33,662 nucleotides of DNA from a virus. Both the position numbers and the translations under genes were made by a program. The stretch covers positions 1 through 33,662 of IMG/VR virus record IMGVR_UViG_3300048914_000159, one strand, 5' to 3'. Shown one piece after another: positions 21,161-29,560 of the stretch. Positions within the stretch are counted from its first letter, which is position 1, and each line of letters opens with the position of its first letter. The notes below the pieces were generated by a model. The model was given only the letters and a program-made list of their open reading frames with translations. It was not told the origin of the DNA and made no database searches.

Positions 21161-21547
21161 ATGGAAACCTACTCGTACAAGGTCGATTCCGATGTCGTGA
21201 AGAGCGAGGGCGAAAGCCGCATTTCTCGTGATGACGACACTCTGGCCTCCGGCTCTGGCCTCGTCATCTGCGGTACCGTTCTCGGTCAGATCACGACTGC
21301 CGGCGCCACCTTCGGCAAATTCAAGCCGCTTGCTCCTGCCGCAAACGATGGCACGCAGACGGCAAAGGCCATCATTCTCGAAACCGCCAACGCGACAGCT
21401 GCCGACGTGACGGTCGTCAATCTCAAGCGGCATGCGCAGGTGGTTCTTCAGGCCCTGATTTGGCCGGCCGGCATCACCGACGCGCAGAAAGCGGCGGCGC
21501 TTGCATCCCTTGAAAACACGAGCATCGTCGCTCGAAACGGAGTCTGA
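21161..21547 (+). CDS. Head decoration protein, gpD-like (128 aa)
   Basis: The protein matches the gpD head-decoration layout: a flexible N-terminus, GSGLVICGTVLGQITTAG, AAANDGTQTAKAIILETAN, VVNLKRHAQVVLQALIWPAG, and the C-terminal ALASLENTSIVAR. The small size and location just before the major capsid gene agree. The trimeric decoration protein clamps the expanded capsid. Confidence 0.9.
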   Translation: METYSYKVDSDVVKSEGESRISRDDDTLASGSGLVICGTVLGQITTAGATFGKFKPLAPAANDGTQTAKAIILETANATAADVTVVNLKRHAQVVLQALIWPAGITDAQKAAALASLENTSIVARNGV

Positions 21548-21552
21548 CATTC

Positions 21553-22593
21553 ATGTCTACGGTTATCGACTATCTAAATGCTCCGGAGTTTGCTGACGAC
21601 AAGCTGACGGAAAGCATCAATATTCCGCCGTACCAGACCGGTCGACCTGCCCAGCTCGGAATCTTCTCCGACGAGCCGATCGCAACGACTTACGTCAAGC
21701 TCGGCTACACTTCGGAAGAAATCACGATCATTCCGGCCCGCGAGCGTGGTGGCGAGAGCAATCTCAACATGCGCGGCGATCGCCAAGGCGTCATGATCGA
21801 GATCCCGCATTTTCCGCTGGACGACAAGATTACGCCGAGCGATCTGCAGAACATCCTTGCCTGGGGCGAGGAGGCTGTTTTCGAGACCCTCGGCGGTGTT
21901 CTCAACCGCAAGCTCGGCAGCATTCGCAGCAAGCACGATGCCACTCATTCCCATCTGGACTGGGGCGCGCTAAACGGCATGGTCATCGATGCCGAGGGCA
22001 AGCTGCTCCTCGACCTTTACGACAAGTTCGAGATCGAGCAGACGGTTATCAGCTTCGATCTCGGCGTTGCGACGACCGATATCAGTGCGAAGAACCGCGA
22101 AGCGAAGGCCGCAGTCCGCAAGGCGCTGCGCGGTACAGCCTCTTCCGGTATGATCGCGCTCGCCGGCCCGGCCTTCTTCGACCAGTACGTCGCGCACAAA
22201 TGGGTCCGTGAGAGCCTGCAGAACTATCCCACTGCTGCGGTAAACCCGTCGCGTGACGATGTGCAGGATACCTTCACGTTCTCGGGGCTCCGGCTGGAGC
22301 GTGTCGACGAGGAGTTCAACTATCGTCGTCCTGACGGCACGCTTCTTGCGCGCCCGGCAGTAGCCGACGATGAGGCGGTTCTCATCCCGCTCGGGACGCC
22401 GCACTTCAAGCGGTTCATCGCGCCGCCGGACACTATCGCCGACGCGAACCGTGCGCCGCGCCCGACCGACAAGATCTTCATCTCGACCGAGGATTTGAAG
22501 CACGGCAAGGGCAGGGAAGTGCATTCGGAATCGAACGTGATGCCGATCTGCACGCGCCCCGACCTAATGGTGAAGCTCAAGCTCGAGGAGTAG
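21553..22593 (+). CDS. Major capsid protein, lambda gpE family (346 aa)
   Basis: Length and segments fit the gpE family: IPPYQTGRPAQLGIFSDEPI near the start, TIIPARERGGESNLNMRGDR, then FPLDDKITPSDLQNI, a central alpha-beta body, the SRDDVQDTFTFSGLRLERVD segment, and a C-terminus with LIPLGTPHFKRFIAPPDTI and SESNVMPICTRPDLMVKL. It forms the HK97-fold shell. The gene is preceded by gpD-like and followed by small head-completion genes. Confidence 0.93.
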   Translation: MSTVIDYLNAPEFADDKLTESINIPPYQTGRPAQLGIFSDEPIATTYVKLGYTSEEITIIPARERGGESNLNMRGDRQGVMIEIPHFPLDDKITPSDLQNILAWGEEAVFETLGGVLNRKLGSIRSKHDATHSHLDWGALNGMVIDAEGKLLLDLYDKFEIEQTVISFDLGVATTDISAKNREAKAAVRKALRGTASSGMIALAGPAFFDQYVAHKWVRESLQNYPTAAVNPSRDDVQDTFTFSGLRLERVDEEFNYRRPDGTLLARPAVADDEAVLIPLGTPHFKRFIAPPDTIADANRAPRPTDKIFISTEDLKHGKGREVHSESNVMPICTRPDLMVKLKLEE

Positions 22594-22597
22594 TCCG

Positions 22598-22912
22598 ATG
22601 TTCGCACGTTTCAAAAAGCGTCACGAAGTAATCGATCCTGAAGTCGGGAAAATCATCTACCCGCGCGGCTGGGCCGGTGAACTCGAAAAGGACACCTATA
22701 ATGCCGCCAAGAAAGCGGGTGTCCTGATGCCGTCTCTTGAACTGGAGTCCGCTGCTGCGAAATCCGGCGGGGATGCGCAGAAGATCGCCAAGGCCGAAAA
22801 GGCCCTGGTCGCGGCAAAGGAAAAGCTCGCTACCGCGAGCGAAGCCGAGAAGGCGGCGGCTCAGGTTGCAGTCACTGAGGCCGAAGCTGCCCTCGCGGCC
22901 CTGAAAGCCTGA
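22598..22912 (+). CDS. Small structural protein with coiled coil (104 aa)
   Basis: The N-terminal 45 residues contain YPRGWAGELEKDTYNAAKKA. The C-terminal half is an alanine/lysine/glutamate-rich coiled coil (KAEKALVAAKEKLATASEAE). It sits between the major capsid and the gpFII-like protein, with a ribosome-binding GAGGAG overlapping the capsid stop region. Lambda has FI here, a packaging helper with an alanine-rich N-terminus. An FI-like role is a positional guess; I do not recognise the family. Confidence 0.7.
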   Translation: MFARFKKRHEVIDPEVGKIIYPRGWAGELEKDTYNAAKKAGVLMPSLELESAAAKSGGDAQKIAKAEKALVAAKEKLATASEAEKAAAQVAVTEAEAALAALKA

Positions 22913-22914
22913 CG

Positions 22915-23307
22915 ATGGTTGACTGGGCATCGGCGCGGGCCTTCACCGAACAGGCCTGCGCCGAGATCTTCGACTACAAGGTGTTCACCGCGACTGGTAT
23001 GAGAAAGCCTGCTCGCGACGTGAACGCCTCGGCGGCACCCGATCCTGATCGGCCCGCCTTCGATTTCATGGGGTCCGTCGACAGCGAGCCGAGCTTCAAT
23101 CAGATCGGCTCATCTGCCCGAACGTCGGCGTCCAGCTTTGGTGATCGGCAGGTGGCCAGGACCTGTATCACAGCTCTTGCGCGCGACTGGCCGTGGATGA
23201 TCCAGCAGGGCGACACGATCGTCGGCGCGGAACAGCAATACAGGGTTGTCGCCACTCCGGACCGTGACGGCTCCGAACGGGTTGCGATCTGGGTCAATAA
23301 GGTTTGA
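22915..23307 (+). CDS. Head-tail attachment protein, gpFII-like (130 aa)
   Basis: Starts two bases after the previous stop. The second half has the small beta-barrel pattern of the gpFII attachment family (DWPWMIQQGDTIVGAEQQYR, then VVATPDRDGSERVAIWVNKV). The N-terminal half is longer and polar. gpFII-type proteins form the ring on the head to which the tail binds. The call relies on pattern plus the lambda-like gene order D, E, FI, FII. Confidence 0.7.
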   Translation: MVDWASARAFTEQACAEIFDYKVFTATGMRKPARDVNASAAPDPDRPAFDFMGSVDSEPSFNQIGSSARTSASSFGDRQVARTCITALARDWPWMIQQGDTIVGAEQQYRVVATPDRDGSERVAIWVNKV

Positions 23308-23310
23308 ACC

Positions 23311-24039
23311 ATGCTTTCTGCCGAAGCCATGCGCCTCGCCGCGATCGAGGTCCTGTGCCCGACCGAGTCGAAGTCTTCCGATCTCGGCTGGCCGACGCTC
23401 GCTCGCCACAGGGTCTACGACAGCGCGGAAATCTTGCCTGAGGATCTCAACCAGCAGGCGAAGTACACGCCCTGCCTGTCGCTCTACACCGACGAGATCC
23501 GGATGGAGCGGCGCGGCGACACCTCTCCTTCAAGCGACAGCTTCCCCGTCGCGGTGCTGGTCGTCATCGCCGAACTGGCGGTGGCAGCGGAAGGCGATGG
23601 CGGTGAGCCGACGATCATGCCGCTTGTCGAGAACGACGCGCAGGCCCGCCTGGTGCTCGGTGCGTTGTGCGCGCAGGTGCGCCAGTCTCTCAACCTATCA
23701 GAGGCGGGAGGGCTGTTTCGGTGGATCGTGTCGTCCGTTGAGGATCTGCGGATTGAACCTTACTCGCTTCCGCAGTTCGACATCCGGTGGATGCGCAGCA
23801 CCATGCGCTTCACCTGTAAGATACGGGAAGACACCTTTCGCGAGGAAGGCGGGATGCCAGAGCCAATGCGGTCCCTGTTTTCTCGTCTCCCGGAAGCGTC
23901 CTATGCCAAGGCAAAGCTTGCCGAACTGGACGCGATCTTTGCGGCTCCGAACCGGAAGCCGCTCGAGCTGATCGGCATTACCAGCCGAGGCGCACCCGGT
24001 GATCCGCCGGACGCGTCCGTCAAAACCAACCAGCCCTGA
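23311..24039 (+). CDS. Putative tail terminator or completion protein (242 aa)
   Basis: I do not recognise the sequence. The N-terminal segment (MLSAEAMRLAAIEVLCPTES) and a middle IAELAVAA helix with FRWIVSSVEDLRIEPYSLPQ and DIRWMRSTMRFTCKIREDTF resemble the alpha-beta layout of tail-terminator and minor-tail adaptors. The gene lies between the head-tail joint and the sheath genes, where contractile phages encode these. The role is inferred from position only. Confidence 0.6.
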   Translation: MLSAEAMRLAAIEVLCPTESKSSDLGWPTLARHRVYDSAEILPEDLNQQAKYTPCLSLYTDEIRMERRGDTSPSSDSFPVAVLVVIAELAVAAEGDGGEPTIMPLVENDAQARLVLGALCAQVRQSLNLSEAGGLFRWIVSSVEDLRIEPYSLPQFDIRWMRSTMRFTCKIREDTFREEGGMPEPMRSLFSRLPEASYAKAKLAELDAIFAAPNRKPLELIGITSRGAPGDPPDASVKTNQP

Positions 24040-24059
24040 ACTCATTTCGGAGTGAGACC

Positions 24060-24266
24060 ATGCAGCGCTTCAGGCTCAAGAGCTCTAAGCAGAACGTCCC
24101 CATGCCCGAACGAGGCAGCGGCGTTCTCTTCACGTCGGAGAAGACTGGCGAGGCCATCGACCCGATGAACCCCTACTACGCCCGGATGATCGCATCCGGC
24201 GAACTCGTTTCAGTCGATCCGGAGGACACGTCCGAAGGCTCCAGCAAGTCCCCGAAGGGAGCATAA
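24060..24266 (+). CDS. DUF2635-like small tail-module protein (68 aa)
   Basis: The protein has the DUF2635 order: a short basic strand (RFRLKSSKQNVPMPE), a central GEAIDPMNPYYARMIASGEL segment with the tyrosine-arginine pair, then an acidic tail. In Mu-like phages such a gene lies immediately before the tail sheath, as it does here. GGAGTG is seven bases before ATG. The function of the family is unknown. Confidence 0.7.
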   Translation: MQRFRLKSSKQNVPMPERGSGVLFTSEKTGEAIDPMNPYYARMIASGELVSVDPEDTSEGSSKSPKGA

Positions 24267-24269
24267 TCC

Positions 24270-25775
24270 ATGGCCGTCGGCTTCAATCTCATTCCCGGCA
24301 ACATCCGGGCGCCCATTTTCGCCTTCGAGATCAACTCGGGTGGACAGTTCGAAAATGTCTCTCGTTTCCTGCTGGTCGGCCATGCCAACGCCGGTTCTTC
24401 GCTTGTCGCCGATGTTCCGGTCCGCTGCAACAATGTCGAAGAAGCTGTCGCTCTTGCCGGTCGTGGCTCGATGCTCGCGGAAATGCTGATCGCCACGCGC
24501 CTCAATGCGCCGGCGCAGGATGTCTGGCTGCTTCCGATCACCGATGTGGGCACGGCCGAAGTTCGCACGGTCACGGTCGGCAATGTGCCGGCGAGCGGCG
24601 GCTATGCTGTGCTGCTGATCGGCGACGAGGCGGTGGCGCTGACGATCAATGCTGGTGACACGGCGACTGCGGTTGCAGCAGCGCTTGCCGCCGCGATCAA
24701 CGCCTACCAGAACCCGCTGACGAAATCGGGCCTGCCGTATACGGCGACGGTTGCCGCCGGCGTCGTCACGCTGACTGCACGGCACAAGGGCGTGATCTTC
24801 TCGACGGTCGACCTTTCCATTCCGGTCGTGACCGGCGGCAATGCCTTCAACGGTGCCCTGACCTTCGCGACCACGACGCCCGGGACCGGTTCGCCGGATC
24901 TTGCCGCCGGGCTTGCAAGTCTCGGCGACGATCCTTTCGACTGGATCGTGTCGCCGTTTTCGGACACCGCCAACTTGGCCCGCTACCAGGTGCTGCTGTC
25001 CGATACGAGCGGTCGCTGGGCGTGGAATCGACAGTCCTACGGCCATATCTTCACAACGGTCACCGACACGACGTCGAACCTGACGACCCTCGGTCTGTCG
25101 ATCGACAATCGGCACATCACCATGGTGCCGCGCCTGGCCGGAGCGGGCAATGGGACGCTGCCTTGGGTTTTCCTTGCCGCGCTTATTGCTCGCGTCGTGC
25201 CGTGGTTGTCTGCCGGCGACCTTGGCGACGTCAGCCGAAACCAGACCGGCCTTGTCGTCGAGGGCGTGACCGCGCCGCGCGATCGCTCGAAATGGTTCAA
25301 CGACTATGCCACGCGCGACGCCTTCCTCGGTACCGGCTTGTCGACATGGGTGGTTGGAACCGACGGTCGTGTCGCGATCGACAAGCTGGTTACGATGCAG
25401 CGCACCGATGGAGCCGGCAACGTCGATACGACTTTCCGTGACGTGCAGGCGATCGGCCAGCTGGTCTACGTCCTTCGCGTTTTCCGCGAGCGGCTTCATT
25501 CCGAGCATGGTCGTAAGGCCATTGCGGACAGCAATCCGGGCAATCTCGCTGCGATCACGACCGTGGTGGACATCGCCAACACGTTCGTTGCCGCTTACCG
25601 CTCGATGCCGGGCGTGTTGGAGAACTCGGCCGAGTTCATCCGTCAGCTCGACGTGCAGCGCAATACCGGCAATCCGAACAGGGTCGACGTCTACGCGCCC
25701 ATCGATCGCATCAACCCGCTCGATGTCATCGCGGCGAACGCCACCCTTTACGCTCAGTTCCGCGAAGCGGTCTAA
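24270..25775 (+). CDS. Contractile tail sheath protein, Mu gpL-like (501 aa)
   Basis: Starts MAVGFNLIPGNIRAPIFAFE, the typical sheath opening of Mu-like phages, followed by SRFLLVGHANAGS. The middle carries an inserted beta-rich domain (about residues 90-190: TVTVGNVPASGGYAVLLIGD, TATVAAGVVTLTARHKG). The C-terminal part has the conserved sheath core (VTMQRTDGAGNVDTTFRDVQ, NAT at the end). This gene shows that the virion has a contractile tail (myovirus). Confidence 0.93.
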   Translation: MAVGFNLIPGNIRAPIFAFEINSGGQFENVSRFLLVGHANAGSSLVADVPVRCNNVEEAVALAGRGSMLAEMLIATRLNAPAQDVWLLPITDVGTAEVRTVTVGNVPASGGYAVLLIGDEAVALTINAGDTATAVAAALAAAINAYQNPLTKSGLPYTATVAAGVVTLTARHKGVIFSTVDLSIPVVTGGNAFNGALTFATTTPGTGSPDLAAGLASLGDDPFDWIVSPFSDTANLARYQVLLSDTSGRWAWNRQSYGHIFTTVTDTTSNLTTLGLSIDNRHITMVPRLAGAGNGTLPWVFLAALIARVVPWLSAGDLGDVSRNQTGLVVEGVTAPRDRSKWFNDYATRDAFLGTGLSTWVVGTDGRVAIDKLVTMQRTDGAGNVDTTFRDVQAIGQLVYVLRVFRERLHSEHGRKAIADSNPGNLAAITTVVDIANTFVAAYRSMPGVLENSAEFIRQLDVQRNTGNPNRVDVYAPIDRINPLDVIAANATLYAQFREAV

Positions 25776-25790
25776 CCAGGAGTTTCCAGC

Positions 25791-26165
25791 ATGCCAGGAA
25801 AAGATTTTGGCGGCGAAATGCGCCTGCGTCTCGCCGATGGCCGCAGCATGACCATGCGCGGAGCCTTCACCCTCGGCGCTTCCGGCATTTCGTCGGAAAG
25901 CGTCACCAACCAGGATGGCAGCGTCTCGCGTGTCGGCACGCCGCGGCCGCGCACCGCCGAGTTATCGCTCGAGGATAGTGGTACGGATGTGAACCTTCTG
26001 ATGCGGGCGCCGCGTCAGGACATCTACATCACCGAAGATTTTACCGGCGTCAGCCACATCTTCACCGGCGCCATGATCACCGGCGACCCTCGCGTGAACC
26101 GAGCCAACGGTGAGATGACCGGCATCCAGATCGAGGCCTCTGGTTATGATCGGCGCGGCGGATGA
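25791..26165 (+). CDS. Tail tube protein, Mu gpM-like (124 aa)
   Basis: Gene order (directly after the sheath) and sequence agree: FGGEMRLRLADGRSMTMRGA, a tube-type beta pattern, EDSGTDVNLLMRAPRQDIYI, then FTGAMITGDPRVNRANGEMT and IQIEASGYDRRGG. Tube rings stack inside the sheath. AGGAG lies eight bases upstream. The stop overlaps the chaperone start as ATGA. Confidence 0.88.
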   Translation: MPGKDFGGEMRLRLADGRSMTMRGAFTLGASGISSESVTNQDGSVSRVGTPRPRTAELSLEDSGTDVNLLMRAPRQDIYITEDFTGVSHIFTGAMITGDPRVNRANGEMTGIQIEASGYDRRGG

Positions 26166-26500
26166 AGAACGTCCCTCTCAGCCGAAGATATACCGTCGGG
26201 TCGGCAGCCTTCGACAATCTCAATTTCCGCGAGCCGAAACTCGTGGATTATCGCCAGATCGGCAAAGCGATCGAGGTACAGCGCGGCATCGTCGTCACCT
26301 ATCCTGAGGCGATCTGGTCGTATGCCGACCGTTTACTTCACGAGACGCCTCCTGGAGCATTGAACGATCTCGACCTGGTCGACGCGATAGCTGTCGAAGA
26401 GGCAATCATCGATTTTTTTACGGAGGCGAGCAAGCTGCTGCGCAAGCGCGAGAACTCGTCTTCCGACTCGGATGGCGGCCAAACGACGTTGACGGAATGA
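26162..26500 (+). CDS. Tail assembly chaperone, unshifted product (112 aa)
   Basis: The protein corresponds to Mu gp41-type chaperones: a strand PLSRRYTVGS, FDNLNFREPKLVDYRQIGKA, then helices (AIWSYADRLLHETPPGALND, LDLVDAIAVEEAIIDFF). It coats the tape measure protein during tail assembly. A slippery heptamer occurs at codons 84-86, and normal reading continues to TGA 26500. It begins in an ATGA overlap with the tube gene. Confidence 0.82.
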   Translation: MKNVPLSRRYTVGSAAFDNLNFREPKLVDYRQIGKAIEVQRGIVVTYPEAIWSYADRLLHETPPGALNDLDLVDAIAVEEAIIDFFTEASKLLRKRENSSSDSDGGQTTLTE

Positions 26501-26568
26501 CATTCGGCGAACTTGCGTGGTGGTTCTCCGAGGCGGTCGAATGGGCGCAGGACAACAAAAGGAAATAG
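26162..26568 (+). CDS. Tail assembly chaperone, -1 frameshift product (135 aa)
   Basis: The product of a -1 slip at T_TTT_TTT (26413-26419). After Asp84-Phe-Phe the ribosome would re-read from 26419 (TAC) and stay open to TAG 26566-26568, adding 49 residues. The added part contains LGWRPNDVDGMTFGELAWWF, which fits the 'W..xxxD.MTxxEL..W' pattern of the second half of frameshifted chaperones in P2- and Mu-like phages. The pattern runs across the ATG at 26497, which argues that the region is read as an extension and not as a separate 23-aa gene. Programmed frameshifts in this gene pair are known across tailed phages. Confidence 0.8.
26413..26419 (+). promoter_or_regulatory. Slippery heptamer for -1 frameshift
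   Basis: Seven T residues positioned as T_TTT_TTT with respect to the upstream frame (GAT TTT TTT ACG). This allows both tRNAs to re-pair after a one-base slip. It is the canonical X_XXY_YYZ form and lies 80 bases before the zero-frame stop. Confidence 0.8.
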
Positions 26569-26571
26569 CGG

Positions 26572-28446
26572 ATGGCTCGTGAAGTCGAAGCAAGGCTGAA
26601 GCTTTCCGCTGTTGATCGCACGGCGAAAGCCTTCGGGGCAATCGAGCGACGCCTCAATGCGGTGAACCAAAAGGCCACCGCCGTCAATCGGGCGCAGGCA
26701 GCGGTCGCCCGCACGATGGACGGCGCGCTTCTCGCATCCGCTCGGTATCTTGCTCCGGCTGTCATTGCTGCCGGGACGGCGGGCGCCGTAAAGCGGTTTG
26801 CAAGCGTCGAGCGTGCGGTGAACAGAATCGGCATCACTGCCGGTGCCTCCGCTCAGGATACGAAAGCAGCCTTTGCTGTCATCGATCGGGCGGCGCACGA
26901 TTACGCCATGGGGCAGGACGAGATCACGGCCGGGCTGGATAGTCTCGTCGCCTCGGGCCGAAGCCTCGAAAGCTCTCTGAGCTTTCTGCCATCTGTCGCT
27001 GCGACCGCGCAGGCGGCTGGCGCTGATATCGTCTCGATCGCCACAACAGCTGATGCCGTCGGCAATAATTTCGACATCGCTGGCGACAAGATGCAGGAGG
27101 CTCTGGATATCCTCGTCAATGCTGGCAAGCTCGGCAAATTCGAGTTGAAGGACATGGCCTCCTACCTGCCAACACTGACGCCGGCTTTCGAGGCGCTCGG
27201 CTACAAAGGCGAGTATGCGGTTCGCAAGATCGCTGCATCCCTGCAGGTTGTCCGCAACGGTACCGGTTCCGCCGGCGAGGCTGCGACCGCATTCTCGAAC
27301 GTGCTCCAGAAGATGGAGACGAATGAAACAGTGAAGCGCTTCAGCGAGTTCGGCATCAATCTGAACAAGGAAATGGCACGCGCCCGCAAGGAAGGCCGCG
27401 ACCTGATCGACGTCTTTGTCGAGCTGACGAACAAGGCCATCAAGGGCGACCTGTCGAAGCTGCCGCAGCTCTTTGGTGATGCGCAGATGATCACCGGTAT
27501 GCGAGCGCTGCTGAACGGTACGCCCGAACTGACCCGATACATGACCGAGCTGGGCAATTCTACAGGATCGGTTGCTGCCGACCTTGAGCGGATCCTCGGC
27601 GACAATCAGACGAAGATCGATCGGATGAGCGCGTCATGGGACAAGCTGGTCAAGTCGTTCGGGGAAGGTGCGGTCAGTGCTGGTGGTGCCGACCTTATGG
27701 ACAGCGTGTCGAATGCCATCGACTATCACACGGCCGTCAATACTGGCCTCGAAAAGCGCGGTATCACCGGTTGGTGGGAGCGGACGAAATGGGGTCTCGG
27801 CAGCTCGCAGGAGGAAAAGAACCTCGCCGCCTATGAAGGCGGTTGGCGTTCAACCCCGTTGAGCGGCAAGGGCCCGATGTCTGCGAGCCCGGAGCTTCCC
27901 TCTCGCCGGCAGGATGCGGTCAGCAGCGGTGCCATTCCGGTTCCGCAGGCTCGACCCGATCCGCGGATGCCGTTGCCCGACCTTCGCTATGATCAGTTTG
28001 CGCCAATCGGGGCTGGTTACGTTGCCAACCTCGAGCGCCGTGAGGTGGCGAATTGGCAAAAGCAGCGCGAGGAGCGTTACGCCGCCAATGTCGCCGATCT
28101 CGGCAAGGGCAATGATTTCTTCCGCATCCCATCCAAGGATGACGTCAAGAACGCTCTCGCGATCGACATGGGCGCCTACCGAGAGGGTGGCGAAGCTGTT
28201 GCGGAGGGTGGTCGCACTGCCGGTCAGGAGATCGAAAAGAGCGCTGCGTTCTTCAAGGTCGCGGGCGTCGATGTCGGGCAAGCCATCATGTCGGCCGCGG
28301 CCAAACTGTCGGAGGCAGCGAACCGTCTCAGCTCGGTCAGTGTCAACGTTAACACCGCGAATATGGGCGGTGCACGTAGCGTGAACGCCGACCGTGGTCG
28401 AAGCATGCCCCCGAGTGCCGGGGTTCCTCCTGGCGGCGGTCCATAA
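26572..28446 (+). CDS. Tail tape measure protein (624 aa)
   Basis: The N-terminus (AREVEARLKLSAVDRTAKAF) and the body match PhageMin-type tape measures: RFASVERAVNRIGITAGASA, YAMGQDEITAGLDSLVASGR, IVSIATTADAVGNNFDI, then EALDILVNAGKLGKFELKDM and TAFSNVLQKMETNETVKRF. A hydrophobic stretch at about residues 52-68 may help membrane passage at DNA entry. The C-terminal third is Pro/Gly rich and less conserved. Tape length sets tail length; 624 residues suggest a tail somewhat shorter than that of Mu-like phages with larger tapes. It directly follows the frameshifted chaperone, as expected. Confidence 0.9.
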   Translation: MAREVEARLKLSAVDRTAKAFGAIERRLNAVNQKATAVNRAQAAVARTMDGALLASARYLAPAVIAAGTAGAVKRFASVERAVNRIGITAGASAQDTKAAFAVIDRAAHDYAMGQDEITAGLDSLVASGRSLESSLSFLPSVAATAQAAGADIVSIATTADAVGNNFDIAGDKMQEALDILVNAGKLGKFELKDMASYLPTLTPAFEALGYKGEYAVRKIAASLQVVRNGTGSAGEAATAFSNVLQKMETNETVKRFSEFGINLNKEMARARKEGRDLIDVFVELTNKAIKGDLSKLPQLFGDAQMITGMRALLNGTPELTRYMTELGNSTGSVAADLERILGDNQTKIDRMSASWDKLVKSFGEGAVSAGGADLMDSVSNAIDYHTAVNTGLEKRGITGWWERTKWGLGSSQEEKNLAAYEGGWRSTPLSGKGPMSASPELPSRRQDAVSSGAIPVPQARPDPRMPLPDLRYDQFAPIGAGYVANLERREVANWQKQREERYAANVADLGKGNDFFRIPSKDDVKNALAIDMGAYREGGEAVAEGGRTAGQEIEKSAAFFKVAGVDVGQAIMSAAAKLSEAANRLSSVSVNVNTANMGGARSVNADRGRSMPPSAGVPPGGGP

Positions 28447-28470
28447 ACCTCTCATCATCGGAAGGGCGTC

Positions 28471-28929
28471 ATGCGCAACTGGGAACGGACCCTGCGACGC
28501 GCCTCGTATCGGGGCGTGTCCTTCTGGGTCGACGCTGAGGACTTCAATGGTGGCAAGCGCCTTGCTGTCCATGAGTATGCCGGCGGGCGTCACAGCTACA
28601 TTGAAGAAATGGGCCTACGCACCTCGAATTACGAGGTGACGGCGTATTTGGTCGGCGATCTTTCCGACGTCGAGGGCAAAGCCCTGGAGATGGCCTGCCA
28701 GGCTGAGGGGCCGGGCCGTCTCGTTCTGCCGATCGACGGTGGCACAATGGCTTATGTCGAGGACTTCCGCCGTCTGCGCGAGAAGGACAGGACCGGCTAC
28801 ATCGCGTTCGGGTTCCGCGCCATACCGATGACCAACATGGTTGGAGCGTCGGTCGGCGTGGGTGATGTCACGCTCTCCGTATCGACAGGCTTCCTCTCCG
28901 CGTCGATATCGTTCGGGGGATTGTTCTGA
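28471..28929 (+). CDS. DNA circularisation protein N-terminal domain (Mu gpN-like), split gene part 1
   Basis: The 152-aa product matches the DNA_circ_N domain: RRASYRGVSFWVDAEDFNGG, KRLAVHEYAGGRHSYIEEMG, YEVTAYLVGDLSDVEGKALE, GPGRLVLPIDGG, then the EKDRTGYIAFGFRAI strand. Mu gpN is a longer protein in one polypeptide; here the frame closes at TGA 28929 after the N-terminal domain, and the remainder is encoded by the next gene. In Mu gpN is a tail/baseplate component; the circularisation name comes from Sf6-like work and may not apply. Confidence 0.82.
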   Translation: MRNWERTLRRASYRGVSFWVDAEDFNGGKRLAVHEYAGGRHSYIEEMGLRTSNYEVTAYLVGDLSDVEGKALEMACQAEGPGRLVLPIDGGTMAYVEDFRRLREKDRTGYIAFGFRAIPMTNMVGASVGVGDVTLSVSTGFLSASISFGGLF

Positions 28930-29552
28930 TGCCGGCTGATCGCACCTCTATTCTGACGTGGTTGACAGACCTGGTCTCCGATCTGGTCGAAGATGCCATC
29001 GACAAACGTGAATTGACGCAACGGATCGCGGCCGCTCCGACCTTGGACGCTGCTTCGTTCGGTGCTGAGGTCCTGACGATCGGCCGAGTGATCGGTGAGA
29101 CTGTCACGACGCTGCCTGGATTTGATCGGCTCTCCCTCCCGTCCTCTCTCTCGGGGGAGACGCGAGCAGCAGCATCCGTTGTTCTCGCTTTGATGTTGAG
29201 CGTCTCCGGAGCCCGGGTCGACTGGCCCTCTCGACCGGCTGCGCGCAATGCCCGTGCACGGATCTCGGAGGCCGGGGACATAGCGCTCGCTGCGGCTTCC
29301 AGCTTGGCGGAAGACGGGGCCGATCTCTATGGGTGGTTGTCGTCGGTCATTTCTTCATCGGTGCGGGTCGTGTCTGCGATTGCCGCAAACAGCGTACCGG
29401 TGGTGAGGGTCGAAACGGAGCTTTCGCTTCCGTCCACGCTGATCGCTTACAAGCTCTACGGCGACGCCTCGCGCGCCGACGGTGTCGTATCTATCTCCCG
29501 CAGCTCGACACCGATGCTGATGCCGTCGGCATTCGACGCTCTCGCCACATAG
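28929..29552 (+). CDS. DNA circularisation protein C-terminal part (Mu gpN-like), split gene part 2
   Basis: ATG 28929 shares its A with the previous TGA (TGATG), in the -1 frame relative to part 1. The 207-aa protein is helical and serine/alanine rich. Near its end it has STLIAYKLYGDASRADGVVS, the conserved C-terminal signature of gpN-type proteins (LYGDASRAD). Together the two products cover a normal gpN. A separate, translationally coupled subunit or a fission by frameshift are both possible. Confidence 0.75.
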   Translation: MPADRTSILTWLTDLVSDLVEDAIDKRELTQRIAAAPTLDAASFGAEVLTIGRVIGETVTTLPGFDRLSLPSSLSGETRAAASVVLALMLSVSGARVDWPSRPAARNARARISEAGDIALAAASSLAEDGADLYGWLSSVISSSVRVVSAIAANSVPVVRVETELSLPSTLIAYKLYGDASRADGVVSISRSSTPMLMPSAFDALAT

Positions 29553-29560
29553 GCAAGGTC

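Noticed and set aside
24210-25508. 432-codon antisense ORF opposite the sheath gene
   Set aside because: A shadow with Arg/Asp/Gly-rich composition; the sheath gene is unambiguous.
26497-26568. Separate 23-codon gene after the chaperone
   Set aside because: The conserved pattern starts upstream of its ATG, so it is better read as the frameshift extension.
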